Below are positions 24,586-33,835 of a stretch of DNA of 64,000 bases, piece after piece (the first letter of the stretch is position 1; each line of letters opens with the position of its first letter). Made by a program: the position numbers and the translations under genes. This DNA comes from Bacillus sp. V2I10 (GTDB lineage Bacteria; Bacillota; Bacilli; Bacillales; Bacillaceae): positions 830,001 through 894,000 of the forward strand of contig NZ_JAUSYV010000001.1 of the NCBI RefSeq assembly GCF_030817055.1, written 5' to 3'. A model generated the notes under the pieces. The model made no database searches, was not told the DNA's origin, and saw nothing but the letters and a program-made list of their open reading frames with translations.

Positions 24586-24614
24586 ATTCTTGTTTGTTAA
24601 GGACGGTGTGCGTG

Positions 24615-25376
24615 ATGAGAAAGCCAATTATCGCTGGTAACTGGAAAATGAACAAAGTAATGGGCGAAGCAGCAGCATTCATTGAAGAAGTAAAAGGCTT
24701 AGTTCCTTCTGCTGACAAAATTGAATCTGTAGTTTGTGCACCTGCACTCTTTTTAGACCGCCTTGTAGAGGCTTCTAAAGGAACTGATGTTAAAATCGGT
24801 GCCCAAAACATGCATTTCGAAGAAAATGGTGCATTTACAGGCGAAACAAGCCCTGTTGCACTTAAAGACTTAGGCGTAAGCTACGTGATCCTTGGTCACT
24901 CAGAGCGCCGCGAAATGTTTGCTGAAACAGATGAAACAGTAAACAAAAAGACGGCTGCTGCTTTCAAGCATGGTCTTGTGCCGATCGTATGCTGCGGCGA
25001 AACGCTTGAAGAGCGTGAAGCAGGCAAAACAAACGATCTTGTAGGAGTTCAAGTAACAAAAGCACTTGCTGGTTTAACAGACGAGCAATTAAAAGAAGTT
25101 GTCATTGCATATGAGCCAATCTGGGCAATCGGCACGGGCAAATCTTCTTCTGCAAAAGATGCAAATGACGTTTGTTCACACATCCGTTCAGTTGTGGCAG
25201 AGCAGTTCTCTAAAGAAGTGGCTGAAGCAGTACGTATTCAATACGGCGGCAGCGTAAAGCCTGAAAACATAAAAGAATACATGGCAGAGTCTGACATCGA
25301 CGGCGCTTTAGTCGGCGGAGCAAGTCTTGAGCCGCAATCTTTCTTACAGCTTTTGGAGGCAGGACAACATGAGTAA
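24615..25376 (+). CDS. tpiA: Triosephosphate isomerase
   Basis: This 253-residue TIM barrel has N-terminal GNWKMNK (Asn/Lys), catalytic His in LGHSERRE, Glu in AYEPIWAIGTGK and phosphate loop YGGSVKPEN. The ATG at 24615 is preceded by AAGGACGGTG. It overlaps gpmI by 8 bp, so the two are translationally coupled. Confidence 0.98.
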   Translation: MRKPIIAGNWKMNKVMGEAAAFIEEVKGLVPSADKIESVVCAPALFLDRLVEASKGTDVKIGAQNMHFEENGAFTGETSPVALKDLGVSYVILGHSERREMFAETDETVNKKTAAAFKHGLVPIVCCGETLEEREAGKTNDLVGVQVTKALAGLTDEQLKEVVIAYEPIWAIGTGKSSSAKDANDVCSHIRSVVAEQFSKEVAEAVRIQYGGSVKPENIKEYMAESDIDGALVGGASLEPQSFLQLLEAGQHE

Positions 25377-26904
25377 GAAACCGGTAGCCTTAATTATCCT
25401 TGACGGGTTTGCACTTCGCAGCGAAGAGAAGGGTAATGCGGTTATTCATGCAAAAAAACCAAACTTTGACCGATACTGGAATCAGTATCCTCATGCTACT
25501 TTAACGGCAAGCGGCGAAGCCGTCGGTTTGCCTGAAGGCCAGATGGGGAATTCAGAGGTAGGACATTTGAACATCGGTGCCGGACGTATCGTATACCAAA
25601 GCTTAACGCGTGTGAACGTAGCCATTCGTGAAGGTCAATTTGAAAAAAATGAAACCTTTATTTCAGCTATGAATCACGTTAAAGAAAACGGCACAAACCT
25701 TCACATCTTTGGATTGCTGTCTGATGGAGGCGTTCATAGCCACATTGACCACCTTTTCGCTTTGCTGAGACTGGCAAAAGAAGAAGGCGTCAAGAATGTT
25801 TACATCCATGGCTTCCTTGACGGCCGTGATGTTGGCCCGCAAACAGCAGAAGGCTATATTAAGCAATTAAACGAAAAGATCGAAGAGTATGGTGTTGGTG
25901 CAATTGCAACCCTCTCAGGCCGTTATTATTCCATGGACCGCGACAAGCGCTGGGATCGTGTTGAGAAAGCGTACCGCGCAATGGTATACGGCGAGGGCCC
26001 AACTTATACGAATCCGCTTGACTTAGTGGAAGATTCATATAAAAATGGAATCCACGACGAGTTCGTTCTTCCTTCAGTTATGACTAAAGAAGACGGCTCT
26101 CCTGTTGCAACAATCAGCGAGAACGATGCGGTTATTTTCTATAATTTCCGCCCGGATCGCGCGATTCAGATTTCGAACACATTTACAAACGAAGACTTCC
26201 GTTCATTTGACCGTGGACCAAAGCATCCGAAAAACCTGCATTTTGTATGTTTAACTCATTTTAGTGAAACAGTAGACGGGTATGTTGCTTTTAAAGCAAC
26301 GAACTTAGATAACACACTAGGTGAAGTTCTATCGCAAAACGGGTTAACCCAGCTTCGGATTGCTGAAACGGAAAAATACCCTCACGTAACATTTTTCATG
26401 AGCGGCGGACGTGAAGCAGAATTCCCAGGTGAAGAACGCATTCTAATCGATTCACCAAAAGTCGCAACCTATGATTTGAAGCCTGAGATGAGCGCCTACG
26501 AAGTAACGGACGCGTTACTTGGCGAAATCGAAGCTGACAAGCATAACGCGATTATCCTGAATTTCGCCAACCCGGATATGGTTGGACATTCAGGCATGCT
26601 TGAACCGACTGTTAAAGCAATAGAAACAGTTGATGAATGTCTTGGCAAAATCGTTGACGCAATTCTTGCTAAAGGCGGAACGGCTATAATTACAGCGGAT
26701 CATGGAAATGCTGATGAAGTGACAACTCTAGAAGGTACACCGATGACAGCACATACAACAAATCCAGTTCCTGTAATCGTAACAAAGGAAGTTGCAGGCT
26801 TAAGAGAAGATGGAATTCTTGGTGATTTAGCGCCAACCGTGCTTGACTTGCTTGGAGTAGACCTTCCGAAAGAAATGACAGGTAAATCATTAATTAAAAA
26901 ATAA
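25369..26904 (+). CDS. gpmI: 2,3-bisphosphoglycerate-independent phosphoglycerate mutase
   Basis: This 511-residue Mn-dependent enzyme of the alkaline-phosphatase superfamily has the LIILDGFAL metal ligand, the phosphoserine nucleophile in GQMGNSEVGHLNIGAGR, RYYSMDRDKRWDR, ANPDMVGHSG and ITADHGNAD. In Bacillus it is pH-sensitive and essential for sporulation and outgrowth. The ATG at 25369 follows TTGGAGGCAGG and overlaps the tpiA stop. Length identical to B. subtilis Pgm. Confidence 0.98.
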   Translation: MSKKPVALIILDGFALRSEEKGNAVIHAKKPNFDRYWNQYPHATLTASGEAVGLPEGQMGNSEVGHLNIGAGRIVYQSLTRVNVAIREGQFEKNETFISAMNHVKENGTNLHIFGLLSDGGVHSHIDHLFALLRLAKEEGVKNVYIHGFLDGRDVGPQTAEGYIKQLNEKIEEYGVGAIATLSGRYYSMDRDKRWDRVEKAYRAMVYGEGPTYTNPLDLVEDSYKNGIHDEFVLPSVMTKEDGSPVATISENDAVIFYNFRPDRAIQISNTFTNEDFRSFDRGPKHPKNLHFVCLTHFSETVDGYVAFKATNLDNTLGEVLSQNGLTQLRIAETEKYPHVTFFMSGGREAEFPGEERILIDSPKVATYDLKPEMSAYEVTDALLGEIEADKHNAIILNFANPDMVGHSGMLEPTVKAIETVDECLGKIVDAILAKGGTAIITADHGNADEVTTLEGTPMTAHTTNPVPVIVTKEVAGLREDGILGDLAPTVLDLLGVDLPKEMTGKSLIKK

Positions 26905-26929
26905 CCATTTAAAAGGAGAGAAATAAATT

Positions 26930-28222
26930 ATGCCATACATTGTTGATGTATTTGCTCGCGAAGTATTAGACTCACGCGGTAACCCGACAGTTGAAGTAGA
27001 AGTACACACAGAAACAGGTGCTATGGGACGTGCATTGGTTCCATCTGGCGCATCTACTGGTGAATATGAAGCAGTAGAATTACGTGACGGCGACAAATCC
27101 CGTTATCTGGGAAAAGGCGTATTGAACGCTGTTAAAAACGTAAACGAAGTAATCGCTCCTGAATTATTAGGTTTCGACGTAACTGAGCAAGTTGCAATCG
27201 ATCACCTTCTAATCGAACTTGACGGTATGGAAAACAAAGGTAAATTAGGTGCGAACGCAATCCTTGGTGTATCTATGGCAGCGGCTCGTGCAGCAGCTGA
27301 ATTCTTAGGTCTTCCACTTTACCAATACCTTGGCGGATTCAACGCTAAAACATTGCCAGTGCCAATGATGAACATCATCAACGGCGGAGAGCATGCTGAT
27401 AACAACGTTGACATTCAAGAATTCATGGTAATGCCGGTTGGAGCTGAAGATTTCCACGAAGCACTTCGCATGGGTGCTGAAATCTTCCACAGCCTGAAAT
27501 CAGTTCTTCAAGGCAAAGGCCTTAACACAGCTGTAGGTGACGAAGGCGGATTCGCTCCAAACCTTGGATCAAACGAAGAAGCTCTTCAAACAATCATCGA
27601 AGCAATTGAAAAAGCTGGCTACAAACCAGGCGAGCAAGTGAAGCTTGCAATGGATGTTGCTGCTTCTGAGATCTTCAATAAAGAAGATGGAAAATACCAC
27701 TTATCAGGCGAAGGTGTTGTAAAAACATCTGCTGAAATGGTAGACTTCTACGAAGATTTAGTATCAAAATATCCAATCATCTCAATTGAAGATGGATTAG
27801 ACGAAAACGACTGGGAAGGCCACAAACTATTAACTGAGCGCCTTGGTGACAAAGTTCAATTAGTTGGTGACGATCTATTCGTAACAAACACGAAAAAGCT
27901 TTCTGAAGGTATTGAAAAAGGAATCAGCAACTCGATCCTTATCAAAGTGAACCAAATCGGTACATTAACTGAAACATTTGATGCGATCGAAATGGCTAAA
28001 CGCGCTGGCTACACAGCTGTTATCTCTCACCGTTCTGGTGAAACAGAAGACAGCACAATTGCTGACATCGCTGTAGCAACAAACGCTGGCCAAATCAAAA
28101 CAGGTGCTCCATCACGTACTGACCGTGTTGCAAAATACAACCAGCTTCTTCGCATCGAAGATCAGCTTGGTGACACAGCTAGATACGATGGAATCCATAC
28201 TTTCTATAACTTAAGAAAATAA
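26930..28222 (+). CDS. eno: Enolase
   Basis: This 430-residue enzyme converts 2-phosphoglycerate to phosphoenolpyruvate. It has SGASTGEYEAVELRD, GGEHADNN, GDEGGFAPNL, Mg ligands in AMDVAASEI and SIEDGLDEND, catalytic Lys in LIKVNQIGTLTE and SHRSGETED. Ribosome site AAAAGGAGAG. It is the last gene of the operon, followed 6 bp later by a strong terminator. Confidence 0.98.
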   Translation: MPYIVDVFAREVLDSRGNPTVEVEVHTETGAMGRALVPSGASTGEYEAVELRDGDKSRYLGKGVLNAVKNVNEVIAPELLGFDVTEQVAIDHLLIELDGMENKGKLGANAILGVSMAAARAAAEFLGLPLYQYLGGFNAKTLPVPMMNIINGGEHADNNVDIQEFMVMPVGAEDFHEALRMGAEIFHSLKSVLQGKGLNTAVGDEGGFAPNLGSNEEALQTIIEAIEKAGYKPGEQVKLAMDVAASEIFNKEDGKYHLSGEGVVKTSAEMVDFYEDLVSKYPIISIEDGLDENDWEGHKLLTERLGDKVQLVGDDLFVTNTKKLSEGIEKGISNSILIKVNQIGTLTETFDAIEMAKRAGYTAVISHRSGETEDSTIADIAVATNAGQIKTGAPSRTDRVAKYNQLLRIEDQLGDTARYDGIHTFYNLRK

Positions 28223-28228
28223 TGTTGA

Positions 28229-28267
28229 AAAAAAGCTGCCCGTTAAATGAAATGGGCAGCTTTTTTA
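28229..28267 (+). terminator. Terminator of the glycolytic operon
   Basis: AAAAAGCTGCCC / GGGCAGCTTTTTT stem with a 12-nt loop and terminal T run. Confidence 0.95.
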
Positions 28268-28865
28268 TGTGTATTAATTCATATGAGACCAAAATGGAGA
28301 TTTGATTCCACTAATCCTTCCGAATTTAATAAGGTAGAGCTTAAAGATTTTTTGAAACAAAAATAGAACATGTCCCCGCTGGCATCAATCTCCCTAGCTC
28401 TCCACAGTACCGTACTTGTCAATTTTCTTCATACGGCTCAAGCTCCTTTTTAATCTTTCACCTATTTATTGTTAATTAGCATATTTTTCTTTTAATGCTC
28501 TCTTATCCATACCTTCTCCTCCAACCTTACATATAAATAATAATCAAAGAAAATGTGAATAAAGGAGATAATATGAAGATTTTATTTGCTTATTTTCGTT
28601 ATTCTCCTTATGAAATGGGCCTTCAACCAATATTAATAATTTACGAATTTAGAGGGACATCAGTATAATTTATTATCCCATGACAACCAAGGACAATATC
28701 TAGATTAAGGAAAAAACAAAAGGTGAATAAGATCAGCATCAGAAAAGACTCGTTTATCAGTATCTGCCTTAATATTCCACGCAGTATCATCCGTGGATTT
28801 TTGACGTAGAGATAGGAAAAATGGTGTCAGATACCGATAAACTCATTATTACATTCGGTTGTAAA
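28268..28865. other. Gene-poor decayed stretch after eno
   Basis: Only short open frames with intact ribosome sites but early stops are visible. One is a 31-codon plus ORF at 28573-28668 after AAAGGAGATAAT (start MKILFAYFRYSPYEMG, glycosyltransferase-like N-terminus). Another is a 12-codon minus ORF ending near 28472 (MDKRALKEKYAN) after GGAGGAGAAGG. A 27-codon plus ORF at 28283-28366 lacks a ribosome site. The picture is of several genes reduced to their first codons. Confidence 0.5.
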
Positions 28866-29192
28866 TTACCAGAAGAAGCCGGCTTCATGATACTGACAAG
28901 TATGAGTTTTATTGCGAAGCAAACCATCCAAATAACCAAAAGACCTCTCCGAGAGATCTGACTCCCTTTTCATATTGACACTTAGCTGTTGTCCAAAGAT
29001 ATATGTTGTTTTTCTAGCTCGTTTCAATGGACTCATATAAACAGCCGCAACTTTAACGGCTATGAGACAAATGGCTAGAAGAAGTGCCTGTTTTTTCCCT
29101 AGTCCATTTAAAGGAGAATCGAATCTTCCTAGTAAACGCTGCACCTTGTTCCAGTCCTTTTCCCTTGACGGATCAAGTGAATATCATTTGCA
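28866..29192 (-). pseudogene. Degenerate histidine phosphatase (phosphoglycerate-mutase-like)
   Basis: The minus-strand frame reads KVQRLLGRFDSPLNGLGKKQALLLA and VYMSPLKRARKTTYI, clear histidine-phosphatase signatures (the family typically has W-N-x-x-R-x-Q-G-x-x-D-S-P-L-N and SPLxRAxxTA). Just upstream, in another frame, LIRQGK replaces the expected LxRHGE, so the catalytic His is Gln and a frameshift separates it from the rest. The C-terminal half is missing after about 90 codons. I call it a pseudogene; the parental substrate cannot be told. Confidence 0.7.
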
Positions 29193-29195
29193 TTC

Positions 29196-29834
29196 GATTT
29201 TCCCCCTCGGATTATTTTTAGCATCTTTCTGTTTTCATAGATATGCCAAAAACAAGCAGGTAACACAGACAAAGATAATAAGGAACTATTTCGTCAAATA
29301 AATGACTACAGCATTCTGAAATGACAAGCATCAAGTAGATCAGCTATTGGCGAACAAATCAAGAGTATCCAGCAAATGCTATGTTTGGAATGGATGGTCT
29401 AGGTGAATCACTCAAAAGCATTACCCGTAGAAATTGGAGAAAATTATCACATATTGAGGCTAATATGAAATGAATTCAGAAAGACAAACCTGGCATTATA
29501 GCAGGAAGATAAATTATTGCGTCTGGTGATAGGGGGAAAAAATAGTTATGTTTTCGTTGTAAAGATATTCAATATCTTCAAGTCAGACATGGGACATTTC
29601 CGCATAAGACCAGTAACAACAGCAGGGAACGAACCCGGAACATGATGGTTACAAGAAAAAATCAAAATGACAGGAATAAATGATACAAAATATATAAGGA
29701 TAAAAGTACCGGCTGTTGATAGTAACAGCCATTTTTTAATCCTTATATCATACTTACTTAATAGCCAAGTTTTCTGAAAAATTGAAAAGAAAACAAACGT
29801 GGACCATTCAAAAATAATTATCTGTCTCTCGACA
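29196..29834. other. Gene-free stretch upstream of the glycan island
   Basis: No frame of convincing length or composition on either strand. A hairpin at 29711-29736 is the only clear element. Probably degraded coding DNA, but I could not assign a parent family. Confidence 0.5.
29711..29736 (+). terminator. Hairpin with T run
   Basis: GGCTGTT-GATAGT-AACAGCC stem followed by ATTTTTT. No gene end is identifiable just upstream, so it supports a lost gene on the plus strand. Confidence 0.65.
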
Positions 29835-30548
29835 TTAATTTGGACTTCCTTTGATTAAAATGTTTGATGCCTTTCCAAAATCCAACCCTACTTTTCCCGT
29901 TAATTCAGCAATTTTATGTGCAAGTACAACAGCATTTACACCGCAGCAAATCAAGGCGATATCAAATTCATCTTTATTAGCTTTTATTTTTCCTAATGTA
30001 TCAGTCATCTGATTATAGTGAGAGAAGGGAATTGTCATCGTAATTTCTAATTTATAAGGCTCACTCTGTAAAATATTTTTTAGTTGATCCGCGAATTGGT
30101 AAATGATAAGGATTTTTTTCCCTTTTAATATCTTCCAAAACTCCGGTTCCTTAGCGAGTTCTCTATTTAAGCAGGCATGACAAGTATATTCAGGATTTAT
30201 TTTATAATAGGAAAATATTTTATCAGTTAAATCTCGCTTAAGATGACTTGGAGCTTGAATAATAGTGTCATTTTGAGGAAGAACTCCAACCACATTTGCT
30301 TTTCTGATAGCTTCTATCATTAAATCCCTTAAAGATGCATTAGGTAATTTAACTCCTTTTTGACCGTTATTTGCTTTAATGACCCAGGGCTCTCTCAACA
30401 CATCCTGGATATTCATTACGGTGTTTTGAGACATTACTAAATTCTCTCCATCCCCTATTCTCACCAAAGAAAAGGGCTCTTTCTCATTTAGAGCATTCCC
30501 TATTAATTGTATGACTTCATCCATTTCCAGATACATACTCTTAAACAT
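29835..30548 (-). CDS. GT-D fold glycosyltransferase-like protein
   Basis: This 237-residue protein contains FSLVRIGDGE (about residues 25-35), the DxE-type motif seen at the start of GT-D fold glycosyltransferases. It also has VVGVLPQNDTI and a C-terminal ALICCGVNAVVLAHKIAE...VGLDFGKA segment typical of that family (related to SP_1767-type and streptococcal dGT1 enzymes that extend O-glycans on adhesins). The start at 30548 follows TAGGAGTGG; the upstream in-frame ATG contains that ribosome site. It is divergent from the first plus-strand glycosyltransferase and marks one edge of the glycan island. The sugar donor is unknown. Confidence 0.75.
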   Translation of the reverse strand: MFKSMYLEMDEVIQLIGNALNEKEPFSLVRIGDGENLVMSQNTVMNIQDVLREPWVIKANNGQKGVKLPNASLRDLMIEAIRKANVVGVLPQNDTIIQAPSHLKRDLTDKIFSYYKINPEYTCHACLNRELAKEPEFWKILKGKKILIIYQFADQLKNILQSEPYKLEITMTIPFSHYNQMTDTLGKIKANKDEFDIALICCGVNAVVLAHKIAELTGKVGLDFGKASNILIKGSPN

Positions 30549-30617
30549 ACTAAAACCACTCCTAAATTCCAAAATTAATTAAGTATCTTTTATAGAATAT
30601 GAAATAGCTTCTCTGAA

Positions 30618-30709
30618 TTCTTATATTATCAACCATTTTTAGAATTTAGATGAATTTGTCTATTCCATAAACTATCAGAAATCATAAGATAGGTTTGTAA
30701 GAGAGTAAA
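30618..30709. repeat. Upstream duplication, copy A
   Basis: About 90 bp ending roughly 120 bp before the glycosyltransferase gene at 30831 resemble 31918-32008 (copy B), upstream of its paralogue. Shared blocks include ATTTTTAGAA, ATTCCATAA and AATCATAAGATAG. Confidence 0.75.
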
Positions 30710-30830
30710 TATTAGATGTGGATCTTAGAAATTAACGAAAATCATATCTATTTATACTAATCTCAATTTTTTGTAATTTAGAGAAACGAGTTAAAAGAGT
30801 AATGAAAATAACTAAAGGTGGAGAAAAATT

Positions 30831-31595
30831 GTGAAAAAGAAATTAATTATAAGAATTCCTTTTAATAATATAGGAGCAAATGAGGAAAGTTTTACTAAGG
30901 AATGGATAGAAAGGAGAATCTCGATATTTATGAATTATACCTTAAAAAGCTTAAAAGGACAAAGCTCCCAAGATTATTTAGCACTAGTTTTGTATAATCC
31001 TAAAACAGAAGATAAGATAAAAACCGCTCTAAATAATCATCGTCCACTCCCTAATAATGTTAGGTTTATCCCTTCTCAATTGTTTGAAGCGGTAGTAAAA
31101 AACACCATTAAAGGAAGTGACCTTTTGTATGAAGTTCACTTAGAAAGTGATGATATGTATCATCAATCATTTATTGAGGTACTGCTTAAACACACTCATA
31201 AAAAGAATACTGCTGCATTAATACCGCAATATGGATATGTATACGACTCGATACAGAATAGATTAGGAAGGTTTTTTTTCTGGAAACCAAGTTTTGGGGC
31301 TTTTATTTACAATGTAAATGATTATTTAAAAGGAAAAAGATATGAACTAGGTTGGAGAGGAGCACTTAAATTACCTTATGAATTTATATGTGTGAAAGAA
31401 CCTATTTGGATTAATCATATTCATTCAAAAAATACAGGTATTAGTTTTAACAAAATTTTATCGTGGCAAGTAAAAGCTTATATCGGTGACTGTAATTTAG
31501 ATCCTTGGACCGACAGCGAAAAACCTCGCGCTCATTTTGGACCTGAGATTACTGATAAAAAGGAAATAAAAAGAATCTTAGAAAAATTCATCTGA
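30831..31595 (+). CDS. Putative glycosyltransferase (rhamnosyltransferase-like, GT-A)
   Basis: This 254-residue protein lacks a signal peptide. N-terminal IIRIPFNNIGANEE, EWIERRISIFMNYTLKSL and a DxD-type motif in EVHLESDDMYH (about residues 98-108) are shared with the next gene and resemble the putative rhamnosyl transferase family (PF11316-like). The ESDD differs from the DSDD of its neighbour. GTG start with AAAGGTGGAG upstream. Strongly AT-rich codons compared with the flanking core genes. It is likely to add a sugar in surface-glycan synthesis; donor and acceptor unknown. Confidence 0.7.
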   Translation: MKKKLIIRIPFNNIGANEESFTKEWIERRISIFMNYTLKSLKGQSSQDYLALVLYNPKTEDKIKTALNNHRPLPNNVRFIPSQLFEAVVKNTIKGSDLLYEVHLESDDMYHQSFIEVLLKHTHKKNTAALIPQYGYVYDSIQNRLGRFFFWKPSFGAFIYNVNDYLKGKRYELGWRGALKLPYEFICVKEPIWINHIHSKNTGISFNKILSWQVKAYIGDCNLDPWTDSEKPRAHFGPEITDKKEIKRILEKFI

Positions 31596-31646
31596 AAAAA
31601 TAAGAATAATAGTATCAGCACCAATGGTACCTTTTTGATATCTTCC

Positions 31647-31677
31647 AAACTCGTTCTGGAACGAGTTTGGATTTTTG
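31647..31677 (+). terminator. Terminator after the first glycosyltransferase
   Basis: CCAAACTCGTT-CTGG-AACGAGTTTGG perfect 11-bp stem, then ATTTTTG. Confidence 0.9.
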
Positions 31678-31917
31678 ATTCATTTTTCAATCCTCTCCAT
31701 CCTCTATTTTCAACAATTAAAAATCTAATTTATCTCTAGTACATTCCCTATCAGATGGGCCATCAACTTATTTATTAATAATTTGCTTACTATTTTGAGG
31801 CTTTTCTCAAAAGATCAAATCTACGTTTTTTGATTTTTTCAGCAAAAGCCTAATTGAACATGCTAATACTCATCCTTAATCTTGATAAAGTATATATTTT
31901 AAAACTCTTTCACTTAA

Positions 31918-32008
31918 ATCTTCTATTATCACCTATTTTTAGAAATTCGATGATTTTGTCCATTCCATAATCTAGTAAAAATCATAAGATAGTTTATGAA
32001 AGAGTAAT
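31918..32008. repeat. Upstream duplication, copy B
   Basis: Partner of 30618-30709, ending about 40 bp before the second paralogous glycosyltransferase. The rest of 31678-31917 contains no gene that I can support. Confidence 0.75.
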
Positions 32009-32047
32009 ACTAAGTTTTTTAAATAAAAATAGAAAGGATATTATGAT

Positions 32048-32731
32048 ATGACAAAAAGGAGAATAGTAATAGAAATCAACTTTAATAATTATGGAATGAA
32101 TCCACAACGAACAACAGAGGAGTGGATTGAAAATAGGATTTCTATATTTCAAAAGTATACTCTTAAAAGTTTGAAGAAACAGACGAATCAAAATTTTCTA
32201 ACTGTAGTTAAACTGGCAGAAGGATGCAGTGAAATCATTAATCGAGCTCTTCAAAAATATGAACCGCTTCCTGATAATATTAAATTTGGAACAAGTATTG
32301 AATCCCAACGCAGAATTGAAGCTTATATTCAAGGTTACGATGAACTATATGTAGCAAGGCAGGATTCGGACGATTTGTACCACAAATCTTTCGTTCAGCA
32401 GTTGCACAATTACAGACACAAACCATCCACAGAGGTATTAATTAATCAAGACGGCTACATGTGGGATACAGTCGATAACAGGATGATCCACATTCATTTT
32501 GAATCTCCGCAATACTATACTTTCGTCTATACTGCAAAAGACTACTTGGATGGTAAAAGATATATCCTGCCGGGCGGCCATGGTTATGCTATTAGATTAC
32601 CTCACGAAATATTAAAGAATCGAAATTACGTAAATATTGTTCATCCTTCTATTACTTCAAAGAAAAGAGTACCGAAAGGCATTGGATTTGCACCTGAGGT
32701 TATGAAAAAAATATTGGATGGGTTCATGTAA
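32048..32731 (+). CDS. Putative glycosyltransferase, paralogue of the gene at 30831
   Basis: This 227-residue protein aligns by eye with its upstream neighbour: IEINFNNYGMNPQRTTEEWIENRISIFQKYTLKSL versus IRIPFNNIGANEESFTKEWIERRISIFMNYTLKSL. It has a cleaner metal-binding motif, RQDSDDLYHKSFV (about residues 106-118). It is shorter by about 30 residues in the C-terminal half. AAAGGA lies upstream of the ATG at 32048. It is 12 bp before the 2-epimerase gene, so it is probably the first gene of the nucleotide-sugar transcription unit. It likely transfers the sugar made by that unit, which is inference from position. Confidence 0.72.
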   Translation: MTKRRIVIEINFNNYGMNPQRTTEEWIENRISIFQKYTLKSLKKQTNQNFLTVVKLAEGCSEIINRALQKYEPLPDNIKFGTSIESQRRIEAYIQGYDELYVARQDSDDLYHKSFVQQLHNYRHKPSTEVLINQDGYMWDTVDNRMIHIHFESPQYYTFVYTAKDYLDGKRYILPGGHGYAIRLPHEILKNRNYVNIVHPSITSKKRVPKGIGFAPEVMKKILDGFM

Positions 32732-32743
32732 AGGAGATTGGAT

Positions 32744-33835
32744 ATGAAAATAATGACAATTCTTGGAACGCGCCCGGAAATTATCCGGCTAAGCCTTATT
32801 ATACGAAAGCTAGATCTTTTCGCAGATAAGCACATTCTCGTTCATACCGGACAAAACTATAATCGAAATTTAAGCGATATTTTCTTTGAAGAGATGGAAG
32901 TTCGTCAGCCGGATTACTTTATTCAATCGGTTTTTCATTCATTGGGCGAACAGCTGGGTAATATGTTTCCAGAAATTGAGAAAATTATAAATAAAGAAAA
33001 ACCGGATCGAATCCTTGTACTCGGGGATACAAACAGCGCCCTTTGCGCAATTATTGCCGAGCGAATGGGAATACCTGTTTTCCATATGGAAGCGGGAAAC
33101 CGCTGTTTTGATACTAGTGTACCGGAAGAAATTAATAGAAAAATCATAGATTCTATCTCTTCCTTTAATTTACCTTATACGGATAACAGCAGAGATAATT
33201 TACTGCTAGAAGGAATTCCGACCAATCGAATTTGGGTTTCAGGAAATCCAATATATGAAGTGGTCCATCATTTTCAAGACAAAATAGACAAGAGCGACAT
33301 TTTAAAAAAGCTGGATTTGAAGCCTGGAGGTTATATATTGGTTACTGCCCATCGTGCAGAAAATGTTGATAATGAAAATCGGCTTATAAATATCATTGAA
33401 GGGTTACACTCGACAGTTAAAAAGCACCAAATTCCGATTGTTTTTAGTGTACATCCGCGGACTCAAGATCGAATGAAGAAATTCGGCATAAATTCACCTC
33501 ATACGTTAGTGAAATTTTGTGAACCTTTTGGGTTTATAGACTTTATCAAATTGCAAAAAAACGCCCGTTGTGTGGTTACGGACAGCGGTACCGTTCAGGA
33601 AGAAAGCTGCATCCTAGGTATTCCCTCTGTCACAATACGAAAAAGTACAGAAAGACCTGAAACGGTTTTATGCGGCAGCAACGTTGTGTCTGGTCTAGAA
33701 TCAAAACGGATAGCAGAATGTTTAGACTTAATGATGGAATCAAGCAACAATTGGAAAATTCCCAAAGGATATGACGATGTAAATGTTTCGACCAAAGTTA
33801 TTCATTTTATTTTAGGAGGCGTTTCTAATGTTTAA
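32744..33835 (+). CDS. UDP-GlcNAc 2-epimerase family enzyme (WbjD/CapG/FnlC-like)
   Basis: This 363-residue protein has GTRPEIIRL, LGDTNSAL, MEAGNRCFDTSVPEEINR, TAHRAENVDN, VHPRT and TDSGTVQEES. The EAGNRCFD...PEEINR version is what I know from the 2-epimerases that act on 2-acetamido-2,6-dideoxy-L-sugars (FnlC/WbjD/CapG), rather than MnaA, which usually has EAGLRT. The start at 32744 has AAGGAG seven bases upstream; the track-style TTG six bases earlier overlaps it. It overlaps the next gene by 8 bp. Predicted last step of UDP-L-QuiNAc or UDP-L-FucNAc synthesis. Confidence 0.82.
   Translation: MKIMTILGTRPEIIRLSLIIRKLDLFADKHILVHTGQNYNRNLSDIFFEEMEVRQPDYFIQSVFHSLGEQLGNMFPEIEKIINKEKPDRILVLGDTNSALCAIIAERMGIPVFHMEAGNRCFDTSVPEEINRKIIDSISSFNLPYTDNSRDNLLLEGIPTNRIWVSGNPIYEVVHHFQDKIDKSDILKKLDLKPGGYILVTAHRAENVDNENRLINIIEGLHSTVKKHQIPIVFSVHPRTQDRMKKFGINSPHTLVKFCEPFGFIDFIKLQKNARCVVTDSGTVQEESCILGIPSVTIRKSTERPETVLCGSNVVSGLESKRIAECLDLMMESSNNWKIPKGYDDVNVSTKVIHFILGGVSNV

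Noticed and set aside
28268..29834. Insertion sequence at the eno-glycan island border
   Set aside because: No transposase frame and no terminal inverted repeats or target duplications could be identified.
32738..32743. TTG start six bases upstream for the 2-epimerase
   Set aside because: It overlaps the AAGGAG ribosome site spacing; the ATG at 32744 has proper distance.
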